Positions 35,408 through 45,054 of a stretch of 64,000 nt of DNA are shown here, piece after piece; position 1 is the first letter of the stretch; every line of letters starts with the position of its first letter. The notes under the pieces were generated by a model. The model was not told where the DNA came from and did not search any database. It was given only the letters and a program-made list of their open reading frames with translations. The DNA is from Bacteroidota bacterium (GTDB lineage Bacteria > Bacteroidota > Bacteroidia > Bacteroidales > VadinHA17): positions 33,645-97,644 of the forward strand of contig JAKPDL010000224.1 in the NCBI GenBank assembly GCA_029552825.1, given 5' to 3'. The position numbers and the translations under genes are program-made.

Positions 35408-38400
35408 TTATATGACTTTTTTTAGTTTAAGTCGGTCAATGTAATTAACCAATCTGGCAAGAAGTTCATAGTAAAGCGTCACGTACAGAATAATTGAACA
35501 GCAAAGAACCAGCATAATATTAAAATCGAATGTATCGTACATTTTACCCATAAAATATTTTGAGGGTGCAAAAAAATGCGTTCTGAATGACAGAAATCCT
35601 TCGTAATCAGGATCTTTATAAATGGGATCATAATTTTGAATGAACGAGTTCTTATATTCCAGTATTTTGTTTTTATCCCTTTCATAAAATTTGGTAACTA
35701 TCTCCTGGAGTTTCAGATTGCTGTATTGGTTTTCGAGCCTGCGTATTTCATCTCTGTTTTTAATGTAAAACTTATCCCATGAATCTGATAGTTTATTACC
35801 GGCTCTATTGAAATTATCACTCAGGTATCTGAGATGTTCGAGCGTTTTTTCGTACAGGTTCTTATTGTATTTCTCAGGAGTTAAGTCATTTATATAATTA
35901 AAGGATTTAAGGTTTGGGAATTTTTTCTGAATTTTCATCAGTTCGTTCTTTATCAGAGCCAGTTTACCTGAAGTTTTCAGTTCGTCGTTAATCAGTGGTA
36001 GTTTACCAGTGTTTAAGGTATTCGATGTTGTTTTGACATATATTGAATCTGTTTTTTCGAGAGCATTGATCAGAGAAGGAATAAGTCTGACGGAATAATA
36101 ATTGGCAATACTGATATTTTTCTTGAAATCATAAATTGTTGGGCCGTATTTACTTTCGCTGAACCGGCTATATTTATTGTCTTTAAACTGGCTGACCATC
36201 AAAGCTTCGTATGTCCATCGGGTAGGCATTAATTCTGCTATAACGGGAACTTTTCCTACACTGCTAATTTTCCTGTTCAGTTTGTCGAATGGGAACATTG
36301 CTCCGCTGAGAACCATCATTGGTATTATTATCAGAGGAATAACTATATATATCGTGATGGCTGAGTTAAAGCTTGCAGAAATATTCAGCCCAATCAGATT
36401 TGCAAAAAAAGCAGTTGTAAAAAGTGCAATAAAATATTTTCCGAATAGTCCTCTGAGCTCAAGAATAGGATTTGCGATTATCAGAAAGAGAAAAACCTGT
36501 ATTGATGAAATAATGATCAGTATGGCAATTTTTGACAAAAGGTAGCTATGACGGTTAAGGCTGAGGAATCTTTCCCTTTTCAAAATTTTTCTGTCACGGA
36601 AAATTTCTTCGGCACTTATTGTTAGTCCCAGAAACACAGCAACGATAATCCCCATAAATATATAAATAGGTATGTTTTCGTTTTCGAAAAAAATGTAGAC
36701 ATCTGATGAAGGATCGGGGATGTATCGGATTATAAATGAAAGAATAAAACCAAGTATCGGAGCTTCCAGAAGTGTAATTAGAATGTATTGCCTGTTTGCT
36801 ATTTTGCTTTTCAGATCTCGTACCAGATAAATCAGAAACTGTTTAAATGCAGAAGGTCTGTCAAGGTTGCTGTGTGGTTTTTCGTCCGCTTCCTGAATTT
36901 TTAAAATTGGTCGTTTCTCATTAAAAATAGCTGCCCATTCCTGTGGTTTGACTTTTCTTTGTTCGGTATACCGGCCATACTCATCTACAACCTTTGCTTC
37001 GATGATATTAAAGATAATTTCAGGGTTTACGTTTCCGCAGGTCGGACATTCACCTATTGATGAATTTATTTGGGCATCAAGGGTTTTGAAGTAAATAACA
37101 GCTTCAACCGGGTTTCCGAAATAAGCCATATAGCCACCCTGGTCAAGAATGATGATTTTATCGAACAGTTTAAATATTTCGGACGATGGTTGATGAATTA
37201 CGGTAATAATTAGCTTGCCTTTCAGTGTGAGGTCGCGCAGAAGGTCCATTATATTTTCTGAATCGTGTGAAGAAAGGCCAGAGGTTGGTTCATCGAGAAA
37301 AAGTACAGATGGTTCTCTTATGAGTTCAAGTGCTATGTTTAGCCGTTTTCTCTGCCCTCCGCTTATTATGTTCTTTAAAGGAGAGCCCACTTTCAGATTT
37401 CTTTTTTCCCACAGGCCAAGGTTGATGAGCATCTGATCGGTGATTTTTCTGATCTCTTCCTTGCTTTTCCCTCCAAAACACTGGCAGGCTGCATAATAAA
37501 GGTTTTCAAAAACTGTAAGATCTTCAATCAGCAAGTCATCCTGAGGGACATAGCCCAGAACACCTTCAATCGACTTATAATTTTCGCTAATATCAATACC
37601 GTTAATTTTTATCTTGCCTGATGTGGGTTTCATTATTCCGCTCATCAGGTTAAGCAGGGAAGTTTTGCCACTGCCACTTGAACCAAGAATGCCTACAAGG
37701 TTTCCTCCTTCAAGGGTAAAGTTCAGATTATTAACTGCAGTACCACCGTCGCTGAACATGTATGTCAAATTTTCGACAGTAAAACTTATGCGGTGGACTA
37801 CTTCTTCTGAGAGAAATACTGCACTAATATCACTATAATAAACAGGCTGACCGAACTGGCTTTTAATTGAACTGCCTTTTGCGAAAGAATATATTTTCCC
37901 CGATTCTATCGGAAGCCCGTTAAGGTATAACTGATCGGGTGAAATGTATTTTAGAAAATAGAGATCAACGCTCGGGATTCTCAAGAAAACAATAATTGTA
38001 TCATGATATCCGGCAAGAACTTTTCTGTGGATTTTTGGTTTCTCATCTCCAGTTCTCAGAACCAGTATCTTGTTATTTTCCAGTTTTTCAGGCTCCTCAT
38101 TTCTGACGAATTGCTCAATTGCGTTAACTTCATCTGGCTGTATTTTAAATACTTCTGATACTGTATTTATTATATTCATTCGTTGTGGCGTAAACTGCTT
38201 GTTTACGTTAATGAGCTCATACAGCCTTAAAATCACTACTACTTTCTGTTCCTGATTAAGATTGCGGTTGATTTTTTTACATATTCCCAGAATTTTAACT
38301 GAATCTCTTACTGTAACGTGTTGAGCTAATGATTCTTTCTCAGGATCTTTAACTTTAATAGAAACTGGTCCGGCAAGGTCGTCGAATAACTTTAAATATT

Positions 38401-38536
38401 CAGCTACTGATTCTCTTGATAGCTGTTTTGAAAGGAAATCGTGAACATATGCTCTTTCTTCAATAAAAAGCCCTGTGTCCTGCTTTACTATCAGGGCAAA
38501 GAGTTCCATCAGGGCTTTAAGAATCTCCTCACTCAT
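35408..38536 (-). CDS. ABC transporter, ATPase-permease fusion with TerB-like N terminus
   Basis: A 1042-residue single-chain ABC half-transporter of the ABCG/ABC-2 type. Residues 1-150 are helical and TerB-like (LFALIVKQDTGLFIEERAYV). Residues about 155-250 form a small beta-rich domain. The ATPase has Walker A GSSGSGKTS (K291), signature ISGGQRKRLNIALE, Walker B VLFLDEPTSGL and H-loop VIHQPS. A Cys pair CPTCG precedes the permease, whose six helices run to the end. A long soluble helical insert lies between the fifth and last helices. The downstream lipoprotein and small exported protein are probable partners. The substrate is unknown; similar fusions occur widely in Bacteroidota. Confidence 0.87.
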   Translation of the reverse strand: MSEEILKALMELFALIVKQDTGLFIEERAYVHDFLSKQLSRESVAEYLKLFDDLAGPVSIKVKDPEKESLAQHVTVRDSVKILGICKKINRNLNQEQKVVVILRLYELINVNKQFTPQRMNIINTVSEVFKIQPDEVNAIEQFVRNEEPEKLENNKILVLRTGDEKPKIHRKVLAGYHDTIIVFLRIPSVDLYFLKYISPDQLYLNGLPIESGKIYSFAKGSSIKSQFGQPVYYSDISAVFLSEEVVHRISFTVENLTYMFSDGGTAVNNLNFTLEGGNLVGILGSSGSGKTSLLNLMSGIMKPTSGKIKINGIDISENYKSIEGVLGYVPQDDLLIEDLTVFENLYYAACQCFGGKSKEEIRKITDQMLINLGLWEKRNLKVGSPLKNIISGGQRKRLNIALELIREPSVLFLDEPTSGLSSHDSENIMDLLRDLTLKGKLIITVIHQPSSEIFKLFDKIIILDQGGYMAYFGNPVEAVIYFKTLDAQINSSIGECPTCGNVNPEIIFNIIEAKVVDEYGRYTEQRKVKPQEWAAIFNEKRPILKIQEADEKPHSNLDRPSAFKQFLIYLVRDLKSKIANRQYILITLLEAPILGFILSFIIRYIPDPSSDVYIFFENENIPIYIFMGIIVAVFLGLTISAEEIFRDRKILKRERFLSLNRHSYLLSKIAILIIISSIQVFLFLIIANPILELRGLFGKYFIALFTTAFFANLIGLNISASFNSAITIYIVIPLIIIPMMVLSGAMFPFDKLNRKISSVGKVPVIAELMPTRWTYEALMVSQFKDNKYSRFSESKYGPTIYDFKKNISIANYYSVRLIPSLINALEKTDSIYVKTTSNTLNTGKLPLINDELKTSGKLALIKNELMKIQKKFPNLKSFNYINDLTPEKYNKNLYEKTLEHLRYLSDNFNRAGNKLSDSWDKFYIKNRDEIRRLENQYSNLKLQEIVTKFYERDKNKILEYKNSFIQNYDPIYKDPDYEGFLSFRTHFFAPSKYFMGKMYDTFDFNIMLVLCCSIILYVTLYYELLARLVNYIDRLKLKKVI

Positions 38537-38588
38537 TTATTTTAAATGTGCTAAATTTTAAAGACAGAGCCAGAAGTCTTGGCCGGAC

Positions 38589-39419
38589 TTATCTTGTTGC
38601 AGTCCAGCGGGTCGTTCCTTTTCCGTTATCTGCAGTTCCTTCCATTGAATTGCCTCTAATTTTTCCTTTATAGAGTGTTTTACCGACATAAAAAGTAATC
38701 TCATCCCCCCGGATTTTGCCACCTGTTATTGCCTCTTTTTTGCCACCGGTAATAAGTTCTCCTGACACCATCTGAAATTCCTGTCGGAGGACCAGTTCGC
38801 CCTGCGGCTGAAATTTCCAGCGTCCTTCAACTTTTGCGGGTACTATCCAGAGATATGCAGTATTCCAGTGTGTTGACTCATCATCAATTGTTGCAGTATC
38901 GTCGGGGGTCCATTCACCCATAGTAAAGGTGTTGGATACAATACGGGTACCGGGTCTCATATCAAGAATCATAGGCCTAAGTCGCAGGTTAATGTCAGGA
39001 AGAAGAAACATAGTCAGAACAGTCGCCTTTGAAAAATCGTACTCAAAAAGGTCTCCGTTAACAAATTCAACTTTGTTTTTAAGGCCTTCTTTTTCTGCAT
39101 TTCTGTAAGAAAGTGCAACCATGTCGGGATTATATTCCACACCGATGGCTCGGGCACCGCGTTTTGCAGCTGTTATTACTGTACGACCATCGCCTGAGCC
39201 TAAATCAATAACAATATCCGATGGGGTAACCTGGGCAAGGTCAAGCATTTTTTCCACAAGTGCCTGCGGGGTCGGAACCCATACTACATCCTTCCCTTCC
39301 TGCCCGACTTCAGGTTTGAACTCATTATTCTTTCCTTTCTCCTGCGAGAAAAGTGTTACAGATAGAGTTAATAAAATAATAAAATTCAGGGTCTGAAACA
39401 TAATTCTCTGTCTTTTCAT
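38589..39419 (-). CDS. exported class I methyltransferase-fold protein
   Basis: A 276-residue protein that starts with a signal-peptide-like segment (LNFIILLTLSVTLFSQ). Then come WVPTPQALVEKMLDLA and a complete SAM-binding motif I, VIDLGSGDGRT (about 70-80), with acidic E95 in motif II and NGDLFEYDF in motif III. Residues about 190-276 form a separate beta-rich C-terminal domain. Related proteins with signal peptides exist in Proteobacteria. Export conflicts with the need for cytoplasmic SAM, so either the leader is a membrane anchor with the domain inside, or the protein has another role. It is monocistronic. Confidence 0.8.
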   Translation of the reverse strand: MKRQRIMFQTLNFIILLTLSVTLFSQEKGKNNEFKPEVGQEGKDVVWVPTPQALVEKMLDLAQVTPSDIVIDLGSGDGRTVITAAKRGARAIGVEYNPDMVALSYRNAEKEGLKNKVEFVNGDLFEYDFSKATVLTMFLLPDINLRLRPMILDMRPGTRIVSNTFTMGEWTPDDTATIDDESTHWNTAYLWIVPAKVEGRWKFQPQGELVLRQEFQMVSGELITGGKKEAITGGKIRGDEITFYVGKTLYKGKIRGNSMEGTADNGKGTTRWTATR

Positions 39420-39637
39420 AATGTAGATGTTAGATGAAAAATTAATAATTTATTATCCGGGACAAAAGGTATAAAAAATTCAATCAAAGTATAATATCAT
39501 AACTGTTAAATATATTTTAATTGAATAAAAATTTATTTCTACGTCCAGTTATTCAGATCCATCTATTCTATTTCAATGCAAAATTTTGGAATAATAAATA
39601 ATGTTTCGAAATTTGAGATCGAATAAAAAGTCATAAA

Positions 39638-41164
39638 ATGAATCTGAAACGCCGTGAGTTTATTAAACTTGGCGGTATAACAGCAGCAGGTACTATTATG
39701 ATTCCACCTTTTTTGAAGTCATGTCGTGGTCCAGAACTTTCAGGCAAGGCTGAAAGTTTTATGAATCATTTTGAAGTTACTGTAAGACAGCTGGAAGAAG
39801 TTATTCGTACCGCCATGAGCAGGGGGGCTGATTATGCCGACCTGTTCTTTGAACATACCCTTGAAAATTATGCAAGCCTGGAAGACGGCAAAGTTGACCG
39901 GGCATATTCAAATGTTGACTTTGGAGTAGGTATAAGAGTATTAAAAGGAGAACAGACCGGTTATGCCTTCTCTGAGGATTTAAACCTGGAAGCGATGCTG
40001 AAAGCAGCAAAAACTGCAGCAAGTATTGCCGATAGCCAGGCAAGGGTATTACCTGTGAATGTTTCTGAATATGCAGTTCCGGATTATTACCCGGTAAAGG
40101 TTTCATGGGAAGATACTTCAGTAAAAGAAAAGATTCCCTTTTTGCAGAAAGTAAATGACAGGATTTTTGAACTTGATAAACGTGTCACAAAAGTTAATGC
40201 CACAATAGGAGATACTACTTCTTATATCCTCTTTTTCAACTCCGAGGGTCGTCTTGTCTGGGATTACAGGCCTATGGTGTTTATGTATGTTACATGTATT
40301 ATGGAAAAAGACGGAAGGATTGAGAATTTTACATCCTCCCGGTCTTCGCGCCAGGGATATGAGTTTCTGACCGAAGAGCTGATAGAAACAATTGCTAATG
40401 AGGCTATTGGCAAAACTTCATTACTTTTTGAAGCAGTTAAGCCAAAGGCCGGGGAGATGGAAGTGGTTATGAGTGCAGGAGAATCGGGTATTCTGCTTCA
40501 TGAAGCTATAGGGCATGCTTTTGAGGCTGACTTTAACAGAAAGAAGACTTCTATTTTTTCTGATAAAATGGGCAAAAAAATTGCCGAACCTTTTATTAAT
40601 ATTTATGATGATGGAACACTTCTGTCAAACCGGGGTGCACTTAATATTGATGACGAAGGAAATCCGACTGAGCGGACTGCACTGGTTAGTGAAGGAATTC
40701 TAACAAGCTACCTTCACGACCGTATAAGTGCAAATTTCTATAAGGTTAAGCCGACGGGAAACGGAAGAAGGCAGGATTTCAGGAATATACCTCTTCCGAG
40801 AATGAGATGTACCACAATGGAAAACGGACCTCATACAAGAGAGGAGATTATTGCCAGTGTGAAAAGAGGAATATATGTTGATACTTTCAGTAACGGGCAG
40901 GTAAACATTGGGGCAGGTGATTTCACATTTTTTGTTAAATCAGGTTATCTTATTGAAAATGGAAAACTTACACGTCCAATAAAGGATATTAATATTATAG
41001 GCAATGGCCCTCAGGCTCTGGCTGATATAGTTATGGCTGCCAATGACAGCAAATTATCCGATTCGACCTGGACATGCGGTAAAGGGGGGCAGGGCGTTCC
41101 TGTATCCATGGGTCTTCCCACTGTTAAAATAAAAAAGCTAACAGTAGGAGGAACAAACACATGA
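39638..41164 (+). CDS. tldD: TldD-family metalloprotease with Tat-type signal
   Basis: A 508-residue TldD protein, the zinc-bearing half of the TldD/TldE heterodimeric protease that degrades unfolded peptides and processes some peptide precursors. The metal motif is HEAIGH (288-293) within ESGILLHEAIGHAFEADF, and a conserved NIGAGDFTFF region lies near the C terminus. Unusually, it starts with a twin-arginine signal, MNLKRREFIKLGGITAAGT, followed by a hydrophobic stretch and LKSC, a possible lipobox. Ordinary TldD is cytosolic. The TldE partner starts 21 bases downstream and lacks a signal. Co-export as a folded pair is possible. Confidence 0.9.
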   Translation: MNLKRREFIKLGGITAAGTIMIPPFLKSCRGPELSGKAESFMNHFEVTVRQLEEVIRTAMSRGADYADLFFEHTLENYASLEDGKVDRAYSNVDFGVGIRVLKGEQTGYAFSEDLNLEAMLKAAKTAASIADSQARVLPVNVSEYAVPDYYPVKVSWEDTSVKEKIPFLQKVNDRIFELDKRVTKVNATIGDTTSYILFFNSEGRLVWDYRPMVFMYVTCIMEKDGRIENFTSSRSSRQGYEFLTEELIETIANEAIGKTSLLFEAVKPKAGEMEVVMSAGESGILLHEAIGHAFEADFNRKKTSIFSDKMGKKIAEPFINIYDDGTLLSNRGALNIDDEGNPTERTALVSEGILTSYLHDRISANFYKVKPTGNGRRQDFRNIPLPRMRCTTMENGPHTREEIIASVKRGIYVDTFSNGQVNIGAGDFTFFVKSGYLIENGKLTRPIKDINIIGNGPQALADIVMAANDSKLSDSTWTCGKGGQGVPVSMGLPTVKIKKLTVGGTNT

Positions 41165-41185
41165 AAAACATTAAAAATTAAAGAA

Positions 41186-42502
41186 ATGACCAGAGAAGAG
41201 AAATATTCACTCGCAGCAGCAGTAATAGAACATGCTTTAAGCAAAGGTGCGCAGCAGGTATCGGTTGCAATAGATGAAAGCCGAAGCAATGAGGTGGAGA
41301 TACGCGACAGGCAGATTGACCGCCTTACAGAGTCCAACAGAAACAGTCTGACTGTCAGATTGTATGTTGATAAAAAATACTCAGCCCATTCAACCAACAG
41401 GTTGAAAAAAGATGAGGTGCTGAAATTTACTGAAGAGGCAATTGTGGCAACTCGTTTTCTTGCAGAAGATCAATATCGGACCCTCCCGGAACCGGAACTC
41501 TATTACAAAGGAGGAGGAAAGACTCCAGATATTTTTGATCCAAAACTTGAATCGGTTGACCCAAAAAGCAAAATTGAACTTGCAATGCAGCTTCTCGATG
41601 AAGCTTACGGAAAGGATGAAAGGATAATTTCTGTGACATCATATTATTCCGATTCAATTAGCAGTAATGTTCTGGTGACAAGCAATGGGTTCAAAGGAGA
41701 TTCAGAAAGAACAGATATCTCGTTATACGTGACTGTATCGGTAAAAGATAAAAACGGCAGGCCCTCTGACTACTGGTTTGAAAGCGATCTGTTTTTTGAC
41801 CGTATAACAAAAACCGGGATCGGTAAAAAAGCTCTTGAAAGAGTACTGGAAAAAATCAATCCAAGAAAAGTCAGCTCAGGAAAATATCCGATGATAGTCG
41901 AGAACAGGGTCGCTTCCAATCTGCTGTCTCCTGTTTATAACGCGCTGCAGGGATACAGTATTTATCAGAAACAGTCGTTTCTTGCCGGTAAGGAGGGTAA
42001 AAAAATTGCATCTGGAAAAATGCATATAGAGGATGACCCAACACTGCCATCAGAACCCGGCTCGAGACTTTTTGACGAGGAGGGACTGGCTGCAGTCAGG
42101 AGAATAATTATTGAAAACGGGATACTTCGCAATTACTATATTGATACTTATTACGGTAAAAAACTTGGCATGAAGCCCACATCAGGTAGTTCTTCAAACA
42201 TAGTTTTCAAGAAGGGTGATAAGGATCTTCCGGGACTGATTAATTCTCTCAAAAAAGGTATTCTCGTTACCGGTTTCAACGGAGGTAACTGTAATGGCTC
42301 AACAGGAGACTTTTCTTATGGTATAGAAGGATTTTATATCGAAAACGGAAAGGTTGTCCATCCGGTAAATGAGATGAACATTACAGGCAACATGAATGAT
42401 CTGTGGTTTAGACTTGCAGAAGCAGGAAATGATTACATTAAAGGCAGTTCTTTAAAAATACCGTCACTTCTGATTGACGATGTTGATTTTAGCGGTATCT
42501 GA
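41186..42502 (+). CDS. tldE: TldE/PmbA-family protein
   Basis: The 438-residue non-zinc partner of TldD. It shows the family features QQVSVAIDESRSNEVEIRDR at the N terminus, the core GKYPMIVENRVASNLLSPV, and the C-terminal segment NGGNCNGSTGDFSYGIEGF. There is no HExxxH motif, as expected for TldE. It begins 21 bases after the TldD stop. It has no signal peptide while its partner has one, so either it is carried out with TldD or the TldD leader is not an export signal. Confidence 0.9.
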   Translation: MTREEKYSLAAAVIEHALSKGAQQVSVAIDESRSNEVEIRDRQIDRLTESNRNSLTVRLYVDKKYSAHSTNRLKKDEVLKFTEEAIVATRFLAEDQYRTLPEPELYYKGGGKTPDIFDPKLESVDPKSKIELAMQLLDEAYGKDERIISVTSYYSDSISSNVLVTSNGFKGDSERTDISLYVTVSVKDKNGRPSDYWFESDLFFDRITKTGIGKKALERVLEKINPRKVSSGKYPMIVENRVASNLLSPVYNALQGYSIYQKQSFLAGKEGKKIASGKMHIEDDPTLPSEPGSRLFDEEGLAAVRRIIIENGILRNYYIDTYYGKKLGMKPTSGSSSNIVFKKGDKDLPGLINSLKKGILVTGFNGGNCNGSTGDFSYGIEGFYIENGKVVHPVNEMNITGNMNDLWFRLAEAGNDYIKGSSLKIPSLLIDDVDFSGI

Positions 42503-42577
42503 AGTCAGCCTTAGAATACCCTCAAAAGACTTAATAACTAATATTTTAGTTTATAAAAATCTGTAAATAGTTATCAT

Positions 42578-44047
42578 ATGAAGTACATTAAAATTTTAAT
42601 GCCATTTCTTATTGTTTCTGCATGTGCAGGTCCGAATGGCCAACCGGGGAATATAAAAACTGAAACAATTTACTTTAATCTTGAAGGAAAAACTCTGTCG
42701 GTTTATACAACGGCAAAGGACACAAACTTACGGCTTACTCTAACCGGGACCATGCCATTTAAGAAGCTCGAAAGCACCTCAGAAAGGGAGATATATGTTT
42801 TTGTTGACCCTTCAAAAACTGACCAGGATTTTATTGGAATAGGAGGAGCTCTTACTGATGCCGCAGCAGAAACATTTGCAAAACTGCCTCCCGCAAAGCA
42901 GGAAGAAATTTTACAGGCTTACTACAGCACCGATAAAGGTATAGGCTACACCTTTGCACGAACGAACATCAACAGCTGTGATTTCTCAAGTGGAAGTTAC
43001 ACTTATGTAAAAGAAGGCGATAAAGAATTGAATACTTTTGATGTTTCTCACGACAGGCAGTTCAAAATTCCTCTTATTAAAAAGGCCATAGCTGCTGCAG
43101 GCGGAAAACTGACACTTTTTGCCAGTCCCTGGAGCCCACCGGCATTTATGAAAGACAACAACGACATGTTGCACGGAGGGAAGCTTAAACCTGAGTACTT
43201 CCAGTCGTGGGCGCTCTATTATGCAAAATTTGTTAAAGCTTACCAAAAAGTAGGAATACCTGTGTGGGGAATAACAATTCAGAATGAACCGATGGCTACA
43301 CAGAGATGGGAATCGTGCATTTATTATGCATGGGAGGAGAGGGATTTTCTAAAGAATTACCTTGGGCCAACAATGAAGAAGGAAGGGTTGGGAGATGTAA
43401 AGATTATTGTATGGGATCATAACCGTGACCTGATAATACAACGTGCACAGGTTATATTTAATGATCCTCAAGCTTCACAATATGCATGGGGTATGGGTTT
43501 CCACTGGTATGAAGACTGGTCGGGCGGAGAACAGATGTACAGGAATGTGGAATATGTTCACCGTTTCTGGCCAGAGAAGCATCTTATTTTTACTGAGGGT
43601 ACGCCTGCAAGCTTCAATCCTGAGAGATACACCTCGTGGAGACTGGGGGAGGATTATGGCATATCAATGATCAACGACTTCAACTCGGGTGCTGAGGCCT
43701 GGACTGACTGGAATATATTGCTTGATGAACAGGGAGGTCCAAATCATGTAGGAAATTATTGTTTTGCACCGGTGCATGCTGATACAAGGACAGGCGAACT
43801 CATTTATACGAATTCATATTATTATATAGGACATTTTTCGAAATTCATACGTCCTGGAGCAAAAAAGATTCTGGCAGCATCAAGCAGGAGCATGCTGCTG
43901 ACAACGGCTTTCAGAAACAGTGATGGGAGCATTGTGGTGGTGGTGATGAATCCGACCGACAGAAAAGCTGTCTACAACCTTTGTGCTGGTTTATATTATT
44001 CTGAAATTGAATCCCTGCCTCATTCGATCCAGTCAATTGTGTTCTGA
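42578..44047 (+). CDS. GH30-family glycoside hydrolase lipoprotein
   Basis: A 489-residue retaining glycosidase of family GH30 (glucosylceramidase or beta-1,6-glucanase type). The lipobox cysteine is C16 (IVSAC). The (beta/alpha)8 barrel has IGGALTDAAAETF, the acid/base in TIQNEP (E237) and the nucleophile in IFTEGT (E340). A small beta domain ends the protein (VVVVMNPTDRK). Length is normal. It lies between tldE and a convergent Nif3-like gene. GH30 acts on beta-glucosides, beta-1,6-glucan or xylan; which one is not clear. Confidence 0.9.
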   Translation: MKYIKILMPFLIVSACAGPNGQPGNIKTETIYFNLEGKTLSVYTTAKDTNLRLTLTGTMPFKKLESTSEREIYVFVDPSKTDQDFIGIGGALTDAAAETFAKLPPAKQEEILQAYYSTDKGIGYTFARTNINSCDFSSGSYTYVKEGDKELNTFDVSHDRQFKIPLIKKAIAAAGGKLTLFASPWSPPAFMKDNNDMLHGGKLKPEYFQSWALYYAKFVKAYQKVGIPVWGITIQNEPMATQRWESCIYYAWEERDFLKNYLGPTMKKEGLGDVKIIVWDHNRDLIIQRAQVIFNDPQASQYAWGMGFHWYEDWSGGEQMYRNVEYVHRFWPEKHLIFTEGTPASFNPERYTSWRLGEDYGISMINDFNSGAEAWTDWNILLDEQGGPNHVGNYCFAPVHADTRTGELIYTNSYYYIGHFSKFIRPGAKKILAASSRSMLLTTAFRNSDGSIVVVVMNPTDRKAVYNLCAGLYYSEIESLPHSIQSIVF

Positions 44048-44082
44048 TGCGGATGAGGATTTAAACATTTACGAATACTGGC

Positions 44083-44949
44083 TCAATATGTAAAGTACGA
44101 TGACTGGCATTCCACGAAGTGAACTGGAATGCCTGTCAGAAACGTTTTAATCCATTCGGCTGCATATTCCATTCCTGCCTCTTCTGATGGGATATGACCA
44201 AGGAAAATTATTGCCTTGTTTCTGCCCTGTAGTATGGCATCACGTACATATTCGTATGTTTCCCACTGTGGTACTTCGCCGGCTATTACAACTTCTGTTT
44301 CTGGATCTCTTAGCATGGCAAAGTGGGCTGCACTACCTGGTGCTCCTGCTGAAAATGTGACTTTCGATACCTTCATGTTCAGGTTCCCAATGACATTAAA
44401 AGAATGCCCTGGAAAAACTTTCTTCAGGTGTTTGAGTAAGCCTTCGAGAGTTGTTTCAGGTATGACAAATCTGTTATCAGTACCGCTGACAAGATATTTG
44501 TCGAATTGAAGCTTTCGGGCCATTCCGTAATCAATGCCGTCGGGTTTCATTCTGTGAATATAATCATGGAATCTCCAGATTACCAGACCATGGTCGTCAA
44601 TGAACTTCTTCTTTTCCAGAAAAACAGGATCGTTGCTGAACTGAGAGGTCTCGTCACGGTGGTTGTAGAAAACCGGTTCGTGGGTAATAATAAGGTTGCA
44701 TTTGAGTTCGACAGCTTTGCGCAGTACACTCATCGGAGCAAACATGCAGGTTACAATACCGGTAACCTGTGTTTCGGGTTTACCTGTTTTTATAACGTCC
44801 ACAGTATTGGGAACAGGCTCACTACCGGTTTGCCGTATTATTGTTTCAATTATCTCACCTGCTGTCATCTGGGTCCGTTTCTGACCGTCAAGAAAGGCAG
44901 AGTTCAGAATAAGAATTATGCAAATAAGAATGGTTGTGTTGGTTTTCAT
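44083..44949 (-). CDS. exported Nif3-like (DUF34) protein
   Basis: A 288-residue member of the Nif3 family, usually cytosolic hexamers with a dinuclear metal site. It has CNLIITHEPVFYNHRD (metal-binding histidines) and a C-terminal GHIPSEEAGMEYAAEW region with the later His and Glu ligands. The N terminus is a signal peptide (TTILICIILILNSAFLDG), rare for the family. It is divergent from the beta-helix protein and convergent with GH30. The role is unknown; the metal-dependent hydrolase fold is intact. Confidence 0.8.
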   Translation of the reverse strand: MKTNTTILICIILILNSAFLDGQKRTQMTAGEIIETIIRQTGSEPVPNTVDVIKTGKPETQVTGIVTCMFAPMSVLRKAVELKCNLIITHEPVFYNHRDETSQFSNDPVFLEKKKFIDDHGLVIWRFHDYIHRMKPDGIDYGMARKLQFDKYLVSGTDNRFVIPETTLEGLLKHLKKVFPGHSFNVIGNLNMKVSKVTFSAGAPGSAAHFAMLRDPETEVVIAGEVPQWETYEYVRDAILQGRNKAIIFLGHIPSEEAGMEYAAEWIKTFLTGIPVHFVECQSSYFTY

Positions 44950-44982
44950 GTTTAAATAATTTAATTTTCCTCAAAATCCCGA

Positions 44983-44995
44983 TTTGATAATCAAA
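44983..44995. promoter_or_regulatory. inverted repeat between divergent genes
   Basis: TTTGAT-A-ATCAAA is a perfect 13-base palindrome in the 105-bp region between the divergent Nif3-like and beta-helix genes. It could be an operator site. Evidence is symmetry and location only. Confidence 0.25.
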
Positions 44996-45054
44996 ATTAG
45001 GAAAATTAATAATTAACATATGTTTTAAAAAAGAAGAAACTAAACGAAAATATT

